Positions 37,776-46,084 of a stretch of DNA of 64,000 bases are shown one piece after another. The notes under the pieces were generated by a model. That model was not told the DNA's origin. It searched no databases and was given only the letters and a program-made list of their open reading frames with translations. The stretch is from Wolbachia endosymbiont of Folsomia candida (GTDB taxonomy: Bacteria; Pseudomonadota; Alphaproteobacteria; Rickettsiales; Anaplasmataceae): contig NZ_CP015510.2 of NCBI RefSeq assembly GCF_001931755.2, forward strand, positions 372,001 to 436,000. The letters run 5' to 3'. Every line of letters starts with the position of its first letter. Positions within the stretch are counted from its first letter, which is position 1. The position numbers were made by a program, and so were the translations under genes.

Positions 37776-39146
37776 TTACCCAACACTATTACCACGCGAT
37801 GTAGAAGGATGTTCAATTCCACTAACACTCATGTTTGTTTGAGGAGATTGTGCACGACTGCTCCTTGGTGTAGGATTCGGTGCAGAATTGTCTTCCGGCC
37901 TTGGTGAGGAGCTTCTGCTAGATCTAGACTGCGGTGAAAGACTGCTTGCTGATCTATGTGGTGTACTACCATATTCATTTGGTTGTACAGGAGTGATATT
38001 TTGTTCAAGATAACGTAAATCACTTCTTTCTGGTGTAAGCTGAGGTGAAGGACTATTTTCTGGTGATGGGCTTGGTGTACGACTTGGTGAATGCATACGT
38101 CCTTGAGTTGGAATAGGAAGTTGCATATGGCTTCTGCTTGGTACATCTGTGGTCCTTCGACTTTCATATTGTACATCAACATTTGTTTCCTTGTTTATTA
38201 GGATATTCCTGATTTTTTCATTAGTAGCATAGCTTGAGGGCTTTCTTCCATATTTATCTTGTGCATCAGCATTTGCCCCGTGCTCTATTAGCGTCTTTAC
38301 TGATTCTACATTACCTTTTGCAGCAGCACAATGCAAAGGAGTCTTTTTGTTCTTCTGTGTTATTACATTAACACGTGCTCCTGCATCTATTAGAGCTCTT
38401 ATTATATATGACTCACCACGTGAAGCAGCATAATGTAAAGGAGCTCTTCCGGATGTATTTATTGCGTTAGGATTGACTCCGCTTGATAATATAGCATTTA
38501 CTGTCTGAGCAGAGCCTCTAAAAGCAGAGCGATCTAATGGTTTCATATTGTTATTATCCTCTAAAGAAAGATTTATTTTATCATCTCTTATTAAAATATT
38601 TACCATCGCTGGATCAGCTTGTTCAACAGCATAATGTAAAGGAGTTTTTCCTCCTTCATCTTGTTTGTTGATATCTATTTTATCTTTTAATTCCAATAGA
38701 GCTTCTACATCATCCTCGTTTCCGGTTCTAACGCTGTCATGCAGGGGAAATTCAGTTGTTCTTACTCTTAAAAGCCTTTCTACAGCCCATTCAGCAAGAT
38801 CCATTGGAGTTTGATGATTATTATTTTTCAAAAAAGGATCTGCTTCTTTTTGCAGTAGAAGTTGTGTTGCAAATAAATTACCACTCCATGCAGCATTGTG
38901 CAAAGGTGTGTTTCCTTCTTCATTTTGTGCGTTGAAATCTGCTCCTGCGTCTAATAAACACCTTGTCATCGATTTACCACTTTTGCTAATCGGGTCAACA
39001 GTACGTTTAGTAACAAGGTGTAGAGCAGTGTTTCCGTCTTGATCTTTTTGATTAACATCTAATGCTTTTGTTTTTAATAGAGATTCTACTGCTTCTATAT
39101 CACCAGAGCCAACACATTGATGTAAAAAATATTCATTGCCATGCAT
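37776..39146 (-). CDS. Ankyrin-repeat protein with Ser/Pro-rich tail
   Basis: The 456-residue protein has about nine ankyrin repeats from residue 5 to about 315 (GNTALHLVTKRTV, GNTPLHNAAWSGNLFATQLL, KTPLHCAAAKGNVESVKTLI). The last ~130 residues are disordered and rich in Ser, Pro and Arg (SRTPSPSPENSPSPQLTPER), a composition recalling eukaryotic phospho-regulated linkers. No signal or membrane segment is seen. It has a GGGG-type ribosome site and stands alone. An exported effector role is plausible but inferred. Confidence 0.88.
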   Translation of the reverse strand: MHGNEYFLHQCVGSGDIEAVESLLKTKALDVNQKDQDGNTALHLVTKRTVDPISKSGKSMTRCLLDAGADFNAQNEEGNTPLHNAAWSGNLFATQLLLQKEADPFLKNNNHQTPMDLAEWAVERLLRVRTTEFPLHDSVRTGNEDDVEALLELKDKIDINKQDEGGKTPLHYAVEQADPAMVNILIRDDKINLSLEDNNNMKPLDRSAFRGSAQTVNAILSSGVNPNAINTSGRAPLHYAASRGESYIIRALIDAGARVNVITQKNKKTPLHCAAAKGNVESVKTLIEHGANADAQDKYGRKPSSYATNEKIRNILINKETNVDVQYESRRTTDVPSRSHMQLPIPTQGRMHSPSRTPSPSPENSPSPQLTPERSDLRYLEQNITPVQPNEYGSTPHRSASSLSPQSRSSRSSSPRPEDNSAPNPTPRSSRAQSPQTNMSVSGIEHPSTSRGNSVG

Positions 39147-39241
39147 AACTTACCCCATAAAATCTCAATATTAATATATTATGGAATTAAGATTAAAGAT
39201 GTTTAAATACTTTATTTACTATACTTCAATATTTAGGTATT

Positions 39242-40471
39242 ATGTACAATATCAAAGATTCACCATTTGATAAAATGTTCAGGATTTTGTCTACTCATCA
39301 CAAAAAAATATTCCTTCTAATTATAATTATTTTATATAGTAATGTTTTTTGCAATGCAAAAGCTATAGACAATAATAAAATGCTTTTCTGGCAAACTCAA
39401 GTTAGAAAAGGAGCAAACGTCTTTAATAAAAAAGTTGATATTGATTTAATCAAAGCAGCAAAAGAGTATAATATTGGCTTTATTCGACTTGCTCCTGACA
39501 AATTTGAATCCAAAAAACGTGATTTTCTTATCGGCGATGCAGACAATTATCAAGGTCTCATTTCTGAAGACTTGAAAATGCTTAAGAATGTTCTTGATAT
39601 GTTTAATCAGCAAAAAATACCAGTCGTTTTAACAATGTTAAGCTTACCTGGATCAAGATGGAAGCAAAATAATCATGATAAAGATGATTTACGTTTATGG
39701 AAAAGTCAAAATTTTCAAAAGCAAGCAGCAAGATTCTGGCAAGATCTTGCAAAAGAATTGAAGGACCATCCAGCCATTGTTGGATATAATATTTTAAATG
39801 AGCCTCATTTGGAAAGGCTTTATGATACTAACAATTCTGCCATTCATAATGTAGAACAAAGCCGAGTTCAGAAAGATTTATTTAGGTTTTATAGCAGAAT
39901 GGTAGATAGCATCCGCCAAGTTGATCAAGAAACACCTATAATACTGGACAGCAGCAGCTATGCTGATCCTAAAACTTTTGAGAAGTTAAAACCACTTAGT
40001 GATAATAATGTTCTTTATTCATTTCACATATATGAGCCTTTTGCTTATACAAATTTCAAACTAAATCAGGGAAGATTTTCTTATCCTGGAAATATTCAAT
40101 CTTCCGATAAAAATAAATTGGAATATTGGAATAGAGATACACTGAAATCATATATAGAACCTGTCAGTATTTTTCAAAAAAAACATAAAATACCAAGTTA
40201 TAGGATACTTGTTGGAGAGTTTGGTGGACATCGTTCTTCAAAAGGATTAGAGCGCTATTTTCAAGATCTTATTTCTATTTTTAACAAATATAATTGGCAC
40301 TTTGCTGTTTATGGTTTTCGTGAAGACATGTGGGATGGTATGGATTATGAACTTGGGAGTGAGAAGCTATTATGGAAAGATTGGGAAGCTATTCAAAACG
40401 GTATAATGAAAAAAAATTACTTACCAGATAATCCTATTTTTAAGGTGTTGAGGAAAGAATGGTCAAAATAA
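39242..40471 (+). CDS. Glycoside hydrolase family 5 (cellulase-like), secreted
   Basis: The protein of up to 409 residues has a signal peptide (FLLIIIILYSNVFCNAKA) preceded by a basic stretch; ATG at 39275 would give a more usual N-terminus. The GH5 barrel shows the acid/base in YNILNEPHL and the nucleophile in LVGEFGGHRS, plus SFHIYEPFAYTNF. These enzymes cut beta-linked glucans or related polymers. A substrate in an intracellular symbiont is not obvious: host glycans or the bacterium's own surface are options. Stop is 2 bases from the stop of the converging nitroreductase gene. Confidence 0.85.
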   Translation: MYNIKDSPFDKMFRILSTHHKKIFLLIIIILYSNVFCNAKAIDNNKMLFWQTQVRKGANVFNKKVDIDLIKAAKEYNIGFIRLAPDKFESKKRDFLIGDADNYQGLISEDLKMLKNVLDMFNQQKIPVVLTMLSLPGSRWKQNNHDKDDLRLWKSQNFQKQAARFWQDLAKELKDHPAIVGYNILNEPHLERLYDTNNSAIHNVEQSRVQKDLFRFYSRMVDSIRQVDQETPIILDSSSYADPKTFEKLKPLSDNNVLYSFHIYEPFAYTNFKLNQGRFSYPGNIQSSDKNKLEYWNRDTLKSYIEPVSIFQKKHKIPSYRILVGEFGGHRSSKGLERYFQDLISIFNKYNWHFAVYGFREDMWDGMDYELGSEKLLWKDWEAIQNGIMKKNYLPDNPIFKVLRKEWSK

Positions 40472-40472
40472 G

Positions 40473-41027
40473 TTAATTTGGCCACTCATCATAAAAAAAT
40501 ATTTCCTCTATTGGTCTTCTTTTTTTCTCCTTTATTTCAGCGTTCTCTTCCTCATATCCAACTGCTATTACTGACATTACATTAAAATCATTTGGGATAT
40601 TGAACTCTTTCACTACTTTGTCTCTATCAAATCCACCCATCTGATGAGCCATTAAGCCCATAGATACAGCTTGTAACATTAATGCATAATTCGCTGCACC
40701 AGTATCGTGATTAGCCCAAAGATTTTCTCCTTTGCCTGGTTTGCGAAAATTTTTAGCGCTTAAAGATATGATTAACAGAGGAGCATCCTTTGCCCATTTT
40801 TGATTGGATTCATCAAGGCAACTCAGTAACTTTACCCATGCATCCTGGTTGTTCTGTTTGTTGCATATCACGTATCGCCATGGCTCATCACCGAAACATG
40901 ATGGAGTGAGTCTTACAGCTTCTATTAAAATATCTATTTCTTCCTTAGAGATTGTTTTCGTTGAATTGTATGAACGCCCGCTATGTCTTATTTTTATTAA
41001 CTCCAATAAATCTTTTTTGTTTATCAT
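40473..41027 (-). CDS. Nitroreductase family oxidoreductase
   Basis: The 184-residue protein is a flavin-dependent NAD(P)H oxidoreductase of the nitroreductase fold. It has the start pattern IKIRHSGRSYNSTKTISKEE, the FMN-contacting RHSGR, PSCFGDEPWRYVIC, and GLMAHQMGGFDRDKVVKEFN. It appears intact. The physiological substrate is unknown. Confidence 0.88.
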   Translation of the reverse strand: MINKKDLLELIKIRHSGRSYNSTKTISKEEIDILIEAVRLTPSCFGDEPWRYVICNKQNNQDAWVKLLSCLDESNQKWAKDAPLLIISLSAKNFRKPGKGENLWANHDTGAANYALMLQAVSMGLMAHQMGGFDRDKVVKEFNIPNDFNVMSVIAVGYEEENAEIKEKKRRPIEEIFFYDEWPN

Positions 41028-41140
41028 CTTTAGTTAGTTGTATATGAAGTAATTTATTATAGCACAATATAAGTAAAATTTAAATTGCAAAACTCTTTAT
41101 ATATAATAGATATATTAGTATATAATATTTAGAGTGGAAT

Positions 41141-41683
41141 ATGTTTTCTAAGTTACGACATAATCTGGCAGTAAATCAATTAACTGAAGTATTGTCTTGT
41201 GTATTACTCTTATTTCTAATGGCTCAAATAAGCATACCATTGCAGCCTGTACCAATTACATTACAAACTTTAGGAGTGATGCTTATTGGGTTAAAATTCA
41301 ACCGTCAAACTGCATTTTATTCTGTGCTCATATACATATCACTTGGTGCAGCAGGATTTCCAGTTCTTGCAAATTTTTCAGGAGGATATCACATTTTTTT
41401 TGGTCCAACAGGTGGCTATTTAATTGGTTGTTTAGCTGCAGTAATAGTAATGAGCAGTGTAAATGAGCTACTAAAACCAAAATATAAATCACTTATATGT
41501 AACTCTTTGAGTTGCCTCACTGGAACAATAGTAATCTTTATTTATGGAGTCAGTTGGCTTGCTATTTACGTAGGCATAAAGCAAGCAATAATGGTTGGAA
41601 TGCTGCCGTTTATTCTGCCTGGTTTGATAAAAATCTTTCTACTTGTAACAGCTTTAAAATATTTAGATTGTAATAGAAAGTGA
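41141..41683 (+). CDS. bioY: Biotin transporter BioY
   Basis: BioY is the substrate-binding membrane subunit of the biotin ECF transporter. The 180-residue protein has about six membrane segments and family motifs QISIPLQPVPITLQTLGVML and GAAGFPVLANFSGGYHIFFG, then PTGGYLIGC. No energising EcfA/EcfT gene is nearby; BioY can work alone or with shared partners. Its TGA overlaps the GTG of the next gene. Confidence 0.95.
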   Translation: MFSKLRHNLAVNQLTEVLSCVLLLFLMAQISIPLQPVPITLQTLGVMLIGLKFNRQTAFYSVLIYISLGAAGFPVLANFSGGYHIFFGPTGGYLIGCLAAVIVMSSVNELLKPKYKSLICNSLSCLTGTIVIFIYGVSWLAIYVGIKQAIMVGMLPFILPGLIKIFLLVTALKYLDCNRK

Positions 41684-42078
41684 TAAAATTCCGTGCCCAT
41701 CATTTTATGTGCACTCTTGCATTTCAAGGTTATGGGTATTCTTCTCACTTTGTAGAAAATTATAAAGAAATAGTCAGTCAGATAAGTAACGACCCTAATA
41801 CTCAAATTAAAGTAGTAAGTAGCCTTGATAATATTTGTAGTGCTTGTCCAAACCAAACTAAACAAGGTAAATGCACCAAGCAAGCTAAAGTTTTAGAATT
41901 GGATAAGAGGCATATGGAAGTTTTGGGGATTAAAGTTGGAGAAGTTTTAACCTGGAGTGACGCAGTAAAAAAAATTAGAGGAAAAATGTCTTTAGAGAAA
42001 TTTGAGTACGCATGTCAGGGATGTAGCTGGAAACCATACGGAATATGTAAAAGCTCTCTGTTAAAGTGTATTGCATAA
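41680..42078 (+). CDS. DUF1284 protein
   Basis: The 132-residue protein has the DUF1284 start KFRAHHFMCTLAFQGYGYS, with paired Cys motifs (CSACPNQTKQGKCTKQ; CQGCSWKPYGIC) that may bind iron-sulfur or zinc. Start GTG at 41680 overlaps the bioY stop by four bases, implying coupled translation. Function is unknown. Confidence 0.85.
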   Translation: MIKFRAHHFMCTLAFQGYGYSSHFVENYKEIVSQISNDPNTQIKVVSSLDNICSACPNQTKQGKCTKQAKVLELDKRHMEVLGIKVGEVLTWSDAVKKIRGKMSLEKFEYACQGCSWKPYGICKSSLLKCIA

Positions 42079-42092
42079 ATATTTCTTGCGTT

Positions 42093-42121
42093 TTGACATG
42101 AATGGTTTAGACTTTAAGTGA
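42093..42121 (+). promoter_or_regulatory. Possible promoter of the tRNA-Ala gene
   Basis: A perfect TTGACA lies at 42093-42098, 40 bases before the tRNA. The matching -10 is unclear: TTTAAG at 42113-42118 is close and AAGTGA has the better 17-base spacing. Confidence 0.35.
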
Positions 42122-42137
42122 GATTCCTGGAACTACT

Positions 42138-42210
42138 GGGGGTATAGCTCAGCTGGTAGAGCATCTGTTTTGCACGCAGAAGGTCAGCGGTTCGATCCCG
42201 CTTGCCTCCA
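42138..42210 (+). tRNA. tRNA-Ala (anticodon UGC)
   Basis: The cloverleaf is complete over 73 bases: acceptor GGGGGTA pairs with TGCCTCC, D-arm has AGCTCAGCTGGTAGAGC, the anticodon loop is TTTGCAC with TGC as anticodon, and the T-arm has GGTTCGATCC. Discriminator base is A. CCA is not encoded. tRNA genes are usual phage attachment sites, and prophage-type genes begin downstream, but no attachment repeat is seen here. Confidence 0.97.
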
Positions 42211-42566
42211 CTTTTTGATGTTTGCGAACTTTTTTTATATCAATTATAGCATAGTATAAAACTCCCTAGAATAGCCAGATTTAAGCCTTAATGAACAGGG
42301 TATTTCACTTTAAATCTTTTCCAATAAAAACTCCATATTTTTACATAACGTATTAATATACCTCTCTTTTTCTCTGTTATATAGGGGTTTTTTGGCAATT
42401 TAGAGAAAAATAAAAAGTAAATAAGTAAACAATTAAATTGCGTGTGGTGCTGGAGATATGTTTTTGCTAGAATTTACCTCAATTTGTCTTTCTATTAGTG
42501 GAAATTCTTGACTTTTAATCTTACAAAATGCTACTATCAGAATAGGTTTTTAGAAAAAAGAGGGGT
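42211..42566. other. Intergenic region
   Basis: I see no gene or clear repeat in these 356 AT-rich bases between the tRNA and the first prophage-associated gene. A GAGGGG ribosome site for the next gene lies at its end. Confidence 0.4.
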
Positions 42567-43464
42567 ATGTTTACGCCTATACATAATTTAGCTGACACAT
42601 TTGTTGATGATATTACACCTGCGGTTTATCAATATAATCAGAAACAAAATAAGGAATCTTATAGAGCACTTGTTTCTGCATGTAAGACATGTTTATCAAG
42701 ATACTCTAAAGTAATTAGTGATATTGAAGAAGAATATAAACATCTCAACAATCAGATTAATATTGAACAAGCTCTGGATAATATATTAAAGAGGTTGAGT
42801 CAGATCACAACAGTATTAGATGAATTTAATGAATATCAGATTGGTCATTCTAACAAATCATTTATTCCTATTGCACTGAAGTTAGAAAAGCAAATAAAAT
42901 TAACGGAGGATCAGGGTAGTACTAAGCTTACAAAGCACAAAAAGGAACTAGAGTCGTTGAAGCGTATAATCGCCGAAGGAGGGGTTGATGTGTTAATTCC
43001 TCAGATACATGAACTAAATAATAAAGCAAAGCTGTTACAAAGTCATATAAGAAACTCTGGGATACACATTCCAAACGAAAAAGTTAACGCTACTAACATG
43101 AAAAATGTTGCTTCAACTAATTCAGTAGAAGAAAAGCCTGGAACATCAAAGCAAGTAACTTTTAACGAACAAGAAGCCTGCTCAAGAGGAATTTATTGAT
43201 CATTTTAAATCAAAAAAGCCTAAAGAAGTTCTACATGGTAAACCAGCAATATATTTTATCACAGCAGTGGTCCTATCAGCTCTAATTATAAAAGCAGCAT
43301 TTTTAACGCAAACACACATAATTTTAGCAGCACTTATTATTCCAGCAATGATTGGACTTTATGGATGGTCGTTATATAAAGAAGAAAATAAACCTGACTC
43401 TAAATTTCAGGAGGATATAGAAGTGAAAAACATTTCTACTTTGGAGAGAGAAGCTGGGGCTTGA
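42567..43464 (+). pseudogene. Hypothetical membrane protein, frameshifted
   Basis: The first frame (ATG 42567, strong GAGGGG site) gives 210 residues: a polar, helical, coiled-coil-like protein. It ends EACSRGIY at 43199. In the neighbouring frame the sequence goes on as QEEFIDHFKSKKPKEVLHGK and then two membrane segments (AVVLSALIIKAAFL; IILAALIIPAMIGLYGWSLY), ending at 43464. The smooth continuation suggests one gene of about 295 residues split by an indel near 43165-43185. Such helical proteins with two C-terminal membrane segments are common near WO in Wolbachia. Family unknown. Confidence 0.6.
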
Positions 43465-43515
43465 CTTTCTGTGAAACAATATAATAAAATTGGTATTTAA
43501 TCTTGTGAGGGAAAA

Positions 43516-44601
43516 ATGTTATCTTTATTCAATCCTTTTGCAATCAAGCGAATTTGGTCTAGCTATGATAGGGAGCTTTGCAACTATATGCTTCAGCATA
43601 AAAATGAGTGTGGTAACTACTCTTATAATTATCTGGATGTCGTGTATTTATTTTCTCGGCCATATTATAATGATGCTAGTAAAAAATTATTGAAAACTCT
43701 GATCAGCGGAGGTGTAAATATCTGGAAATCTACAGGAACGTCTCATGGCCTTTTTATGATAAAGATGGAAAATGAAGTTTTTACTAGCAAAGGATGCTTT
43801 CATCTTGGAGGAATTGAAGATATATTTGCTGACCAAGAACTAATTAAGAGGCTAAATGTTCTTAAGAAAGATGTATTGAGCGTACTAATAAGCAAAGGGT
43901 TGACAAGCGGTTTATGTAACTTAAAACGTCGTTATATTTCGTACTTTCCTCTTCCATTTAGGTCCACTAATCCTAATTCATTTGAGCTTGACTATTTGTT
44001 TTCCACTCAAGAGCAAATTACAAAATTAAATAAAGTTGACTCAGCTTTGCTGGAGTGGCTTATTGATAAGGAAATTACAACACATAATAATCTCGCTGAA
44101 GCTCTTGATTCTATATTAAAAGAAATTGAATTAATGAGAAACTTTAATATTGGTTCAGTTCAAAATCAAAATGTATCACTTTATGATTTTTTTACAGCAG
44201 ATGAGACTCAATTGAGATTATGTATGGAGCAGCAGGATATTTTAAATATGTTAAACTCAGATCAGTTGAGGAATAGTTTTCCTATATTTGCTGAGATGCT
44301 TCATGATAGTATTAAAAAAGGGAAGGAGATTCTTATGTTGTATGGTAAAATGATGTATGATACGATACGTGATCAAGTAAATTTTTATCCAGAAGGTGCA
44401 ACTTCCGTTGAACAAAAAATTATACCTCAAGAGGTAATGGGCATAATTAATGAACGTTTAGACTATGATAGTAGGAAAAATTTACTAAAAGCAGCGATCA
44501 CTACTGAGCAAGAACCTTCTGGGCACTCCAGTCCTTCTTCACACGTTAAACAGCTTGAGGTAGAGAGGGCTTCTTCTAAGGAACGTGAGTTAATTCCATG
44601 A
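43516..44601 (+). CDS. PRANC-like protein, paralogue of the next gene's C-terminus
   Basis: The 361-residue protein starts at ATG 43516 (GAGGG upstream). Its N-terminal half has only degenerate ankyrin-like helices. From about residue 205 it matches the C-terminal half of the next protein: NFNIGSVQNQNVSLYDFFTA, NSFPIFAEM and IPQEVMGIINERLDYDSRKN. This resembles the PRANC domain of poxvirus and parasitoid-wasp ankyrin proteins, which ends in an F-box-like LPxEI element that recruits SCF ubiquitin ligase. Recognition is by pattern, not alignment. Confidence 0.6.
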   Translation: MLSLFNPFAIKRIWSSYDRELCNYMLQHKNECGNYSYNYLDVVYLFSRPYYNDASKKLLKTLISGGVNIWKSTGTSHGLFMIKMENEVFTSKGCFHLGGIEDIFADQELIKRLNVLKKDVLSVLISKGLTSGLCNLKRRYISYFPLPFRSTNPNSFELDYLFSTQEQITKLNKVDSALLEWLIDKEITTHNNLAEALDSILKEIELMRNFNIGSVQNQNVSLYDFFTADETQLRLCMEQQDILNMLNSDQLRNSFPIFAEMLHDSIKKGKEILMLYGKMMYDTIRDQVNFYPEGATSVEQKIIPQEVMGIINERLDYDSRKNLLKAAITTEQEPSGHSSPSSHVKQLEVERASSKERELIP

Positions 44602-44675
44602 GTTAATTTTTAGTAGCTAAAGTTGAAATATTATGCTAAAATAATATATATTATGTGAATAAAGGTGAGGTATGT

Positions 44676-45902
44676 ATGGATATTTTAACAAGACAGTTAT
44701 TTTATGCAGCTGAAAGCGGAGACTTAGAAGACGTAAGGCGGTTTATACGAAATGGTGCAGATATTAATGAGCAGGATGACATGGGAAACACTCCTTTGTA
44801 TATTGCTGCTAGTGCAGGCCATCTAACAATAGTAAATGCTCTAATAGCTGCTGGAGCTGATGTTAACAATGGAGATGTGCTTGGATCTAGACCGGGAGCT
44901 GCCTTACATGGTGCTGCTAGCAACGGCCATCTAGAAATAGTGAATATTCTAATAGCTAGAGGAGCTGATGTTAACAAGGGAGATAGATGTGGATACGGAC
45001 CGGAAACTGCCTTACATTGTGCTGCTCGCAACGGCCATCTAGAAATAGTGAATGTTCTAATAGATGCAGGAGCTGATATTAATTCACAAGGTAGGGATGA
45101 AAATGCTCCCTTACATAGTGCTGCTCGCAGCGGCCATCTAGAAATAGTGAATATTCTAATAGCTAGAGGAGCTGATATTAATTTTAATAACAATCATGGC
45201 ATTACTCCCTTACATAGTGCTGCTCGCAACGGCCATCTAGAAATAGTGAATGTTCTAATAGATGCAGGAGCTGATATTAGTGCACAAGATGATGGAGAAA
45301 ACACTCCCTTACGTTGTGCTTCTCGCAGCGACCATCTAGAGATAGCAAGAATTCTCATTAAGCACACATTACTACAAGATTTCAATGCTGAAAAGCCAAA
45401 TATTCTTATAGAGTTATCAAATTACTGGGATGACTGTAAAGCTGAAATTGCAGCTATGAGAAACTTTAATCTTGGCACAGTTCAAAATCAAGATGTATCA
45501 CTTTATGATTTTTTTACAGGAAATGAGACTCGATTGGGATTATATGTCAAGAAACAAGAGATTTTCAATCAGTTAAATTCAGATCAAGTGAGGAATAATT
45601 TTCCTATATTTGCTGAGTCTTTTTCGAACAAAGTTGAACAAGGGATAGAGCTGCTCGCTCCGGATAGTAAAGTTCTTTATGATCATATACGTGATCATGT
45701 GACTATTGGTTCAAAAGGCGTGACTGAACAACTATTACCTACAGAGATTGCAGGCAAGATTAGCGAAACTTTAGACTATCATAGCAGGAGAAATTTACTA
45801 AAAACATCAACATTGAGAGATCCAAACAATGCACACCGTCCTTCCTCACATATTGAACAACCAAACGTTGAGCCAGCCTCATCGAAAAACTTAAATAGAT
45901 AA
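44676..45902 (+). CDS. Ankyrin-repeat protein with PRANC-like C-terminal domain
   Basis: ATG at 44676 follows GGTGAGG and is preferred over the in-frame GTG at 44655. The 408-residue product has about seven ankyrin repeats (residues ~1-235), several almost identical at DNA level around GGCCATCTAGAAATAGTGAA. From about residue 255 the PRANC-like domain follows: NFNLGTVQNQDVSLYDFFTG, NNFPIFAESF and LLPTEIAGKISETLDYHSRR. Ankyrins would choose a host target and the F-box-like end could bring ubiquitin ligase; this is inferred from poxvirus relatives. It resembles the WO-linked pk-type ankyrin genes. Confidence 0.8.
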   Translation: MDILTRQLFYAAESGDLEDVRRFIRNGADINEQDDMGNTPLYIAASAGHLTIVNALIAAGADVNNGDVLGSRPGAALHGAASNGHLEIVNILIARGADVNKGDRCGYGPETALHCAARNGHLEIVNVLIDAGADINSQGRDENAPLHSAARSGHLEIVNILIARGADINFNNNHGITPLHSAARNGHLEIVNVLIDAGADISAQDDGENTPLRCASRSDHLEIARILIKHTLLQDFNAEKPNILIELSNYWDDCKAEIAAMRNFNLGTVQNQDVSLYDFFTGNETRLGLYVKKQEIFNQLNSDQVRNNFPIFAESFSNKVEQGIELLAPDSKVLYDHIRDHVTIGSKGVTEQLLPTEIAGKISETLDYHSRRNLLKTSTLRDPNNAHRPSSHIEQPNVEPASSKNLNR

Positions 45903-46084
45903 TTTTTTTACCTATTTAAAGAAAAAACTCCTATTTTATATCAAAGCCATGGTACAAAATAGGAGGTAGTTATGCCTAATTGTGACTATTGTCTCAATTG
46001 ATAAAAAATTTGCAAGTGTTTTTATAATAATTTTCTCCTTTTAATGAATTCCTGAGGCTAAATATTGTATTATGGAAAAAGTAC

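Noticed and set aside
42138..42210. tRNA-Ala as phage attachment site
   Set aside because: No repeat of the tRNA 3' end was noticed elsewhere in the window, and the large serine integrase would not need a tRNA target.
44702..45385. Long open frames on the minus strand opposite the ankyrin repeats
   Set aside because: They mirror the repeat codons, lack ribosome sites, and the plus-strand ankyrin gene explains the sequence.
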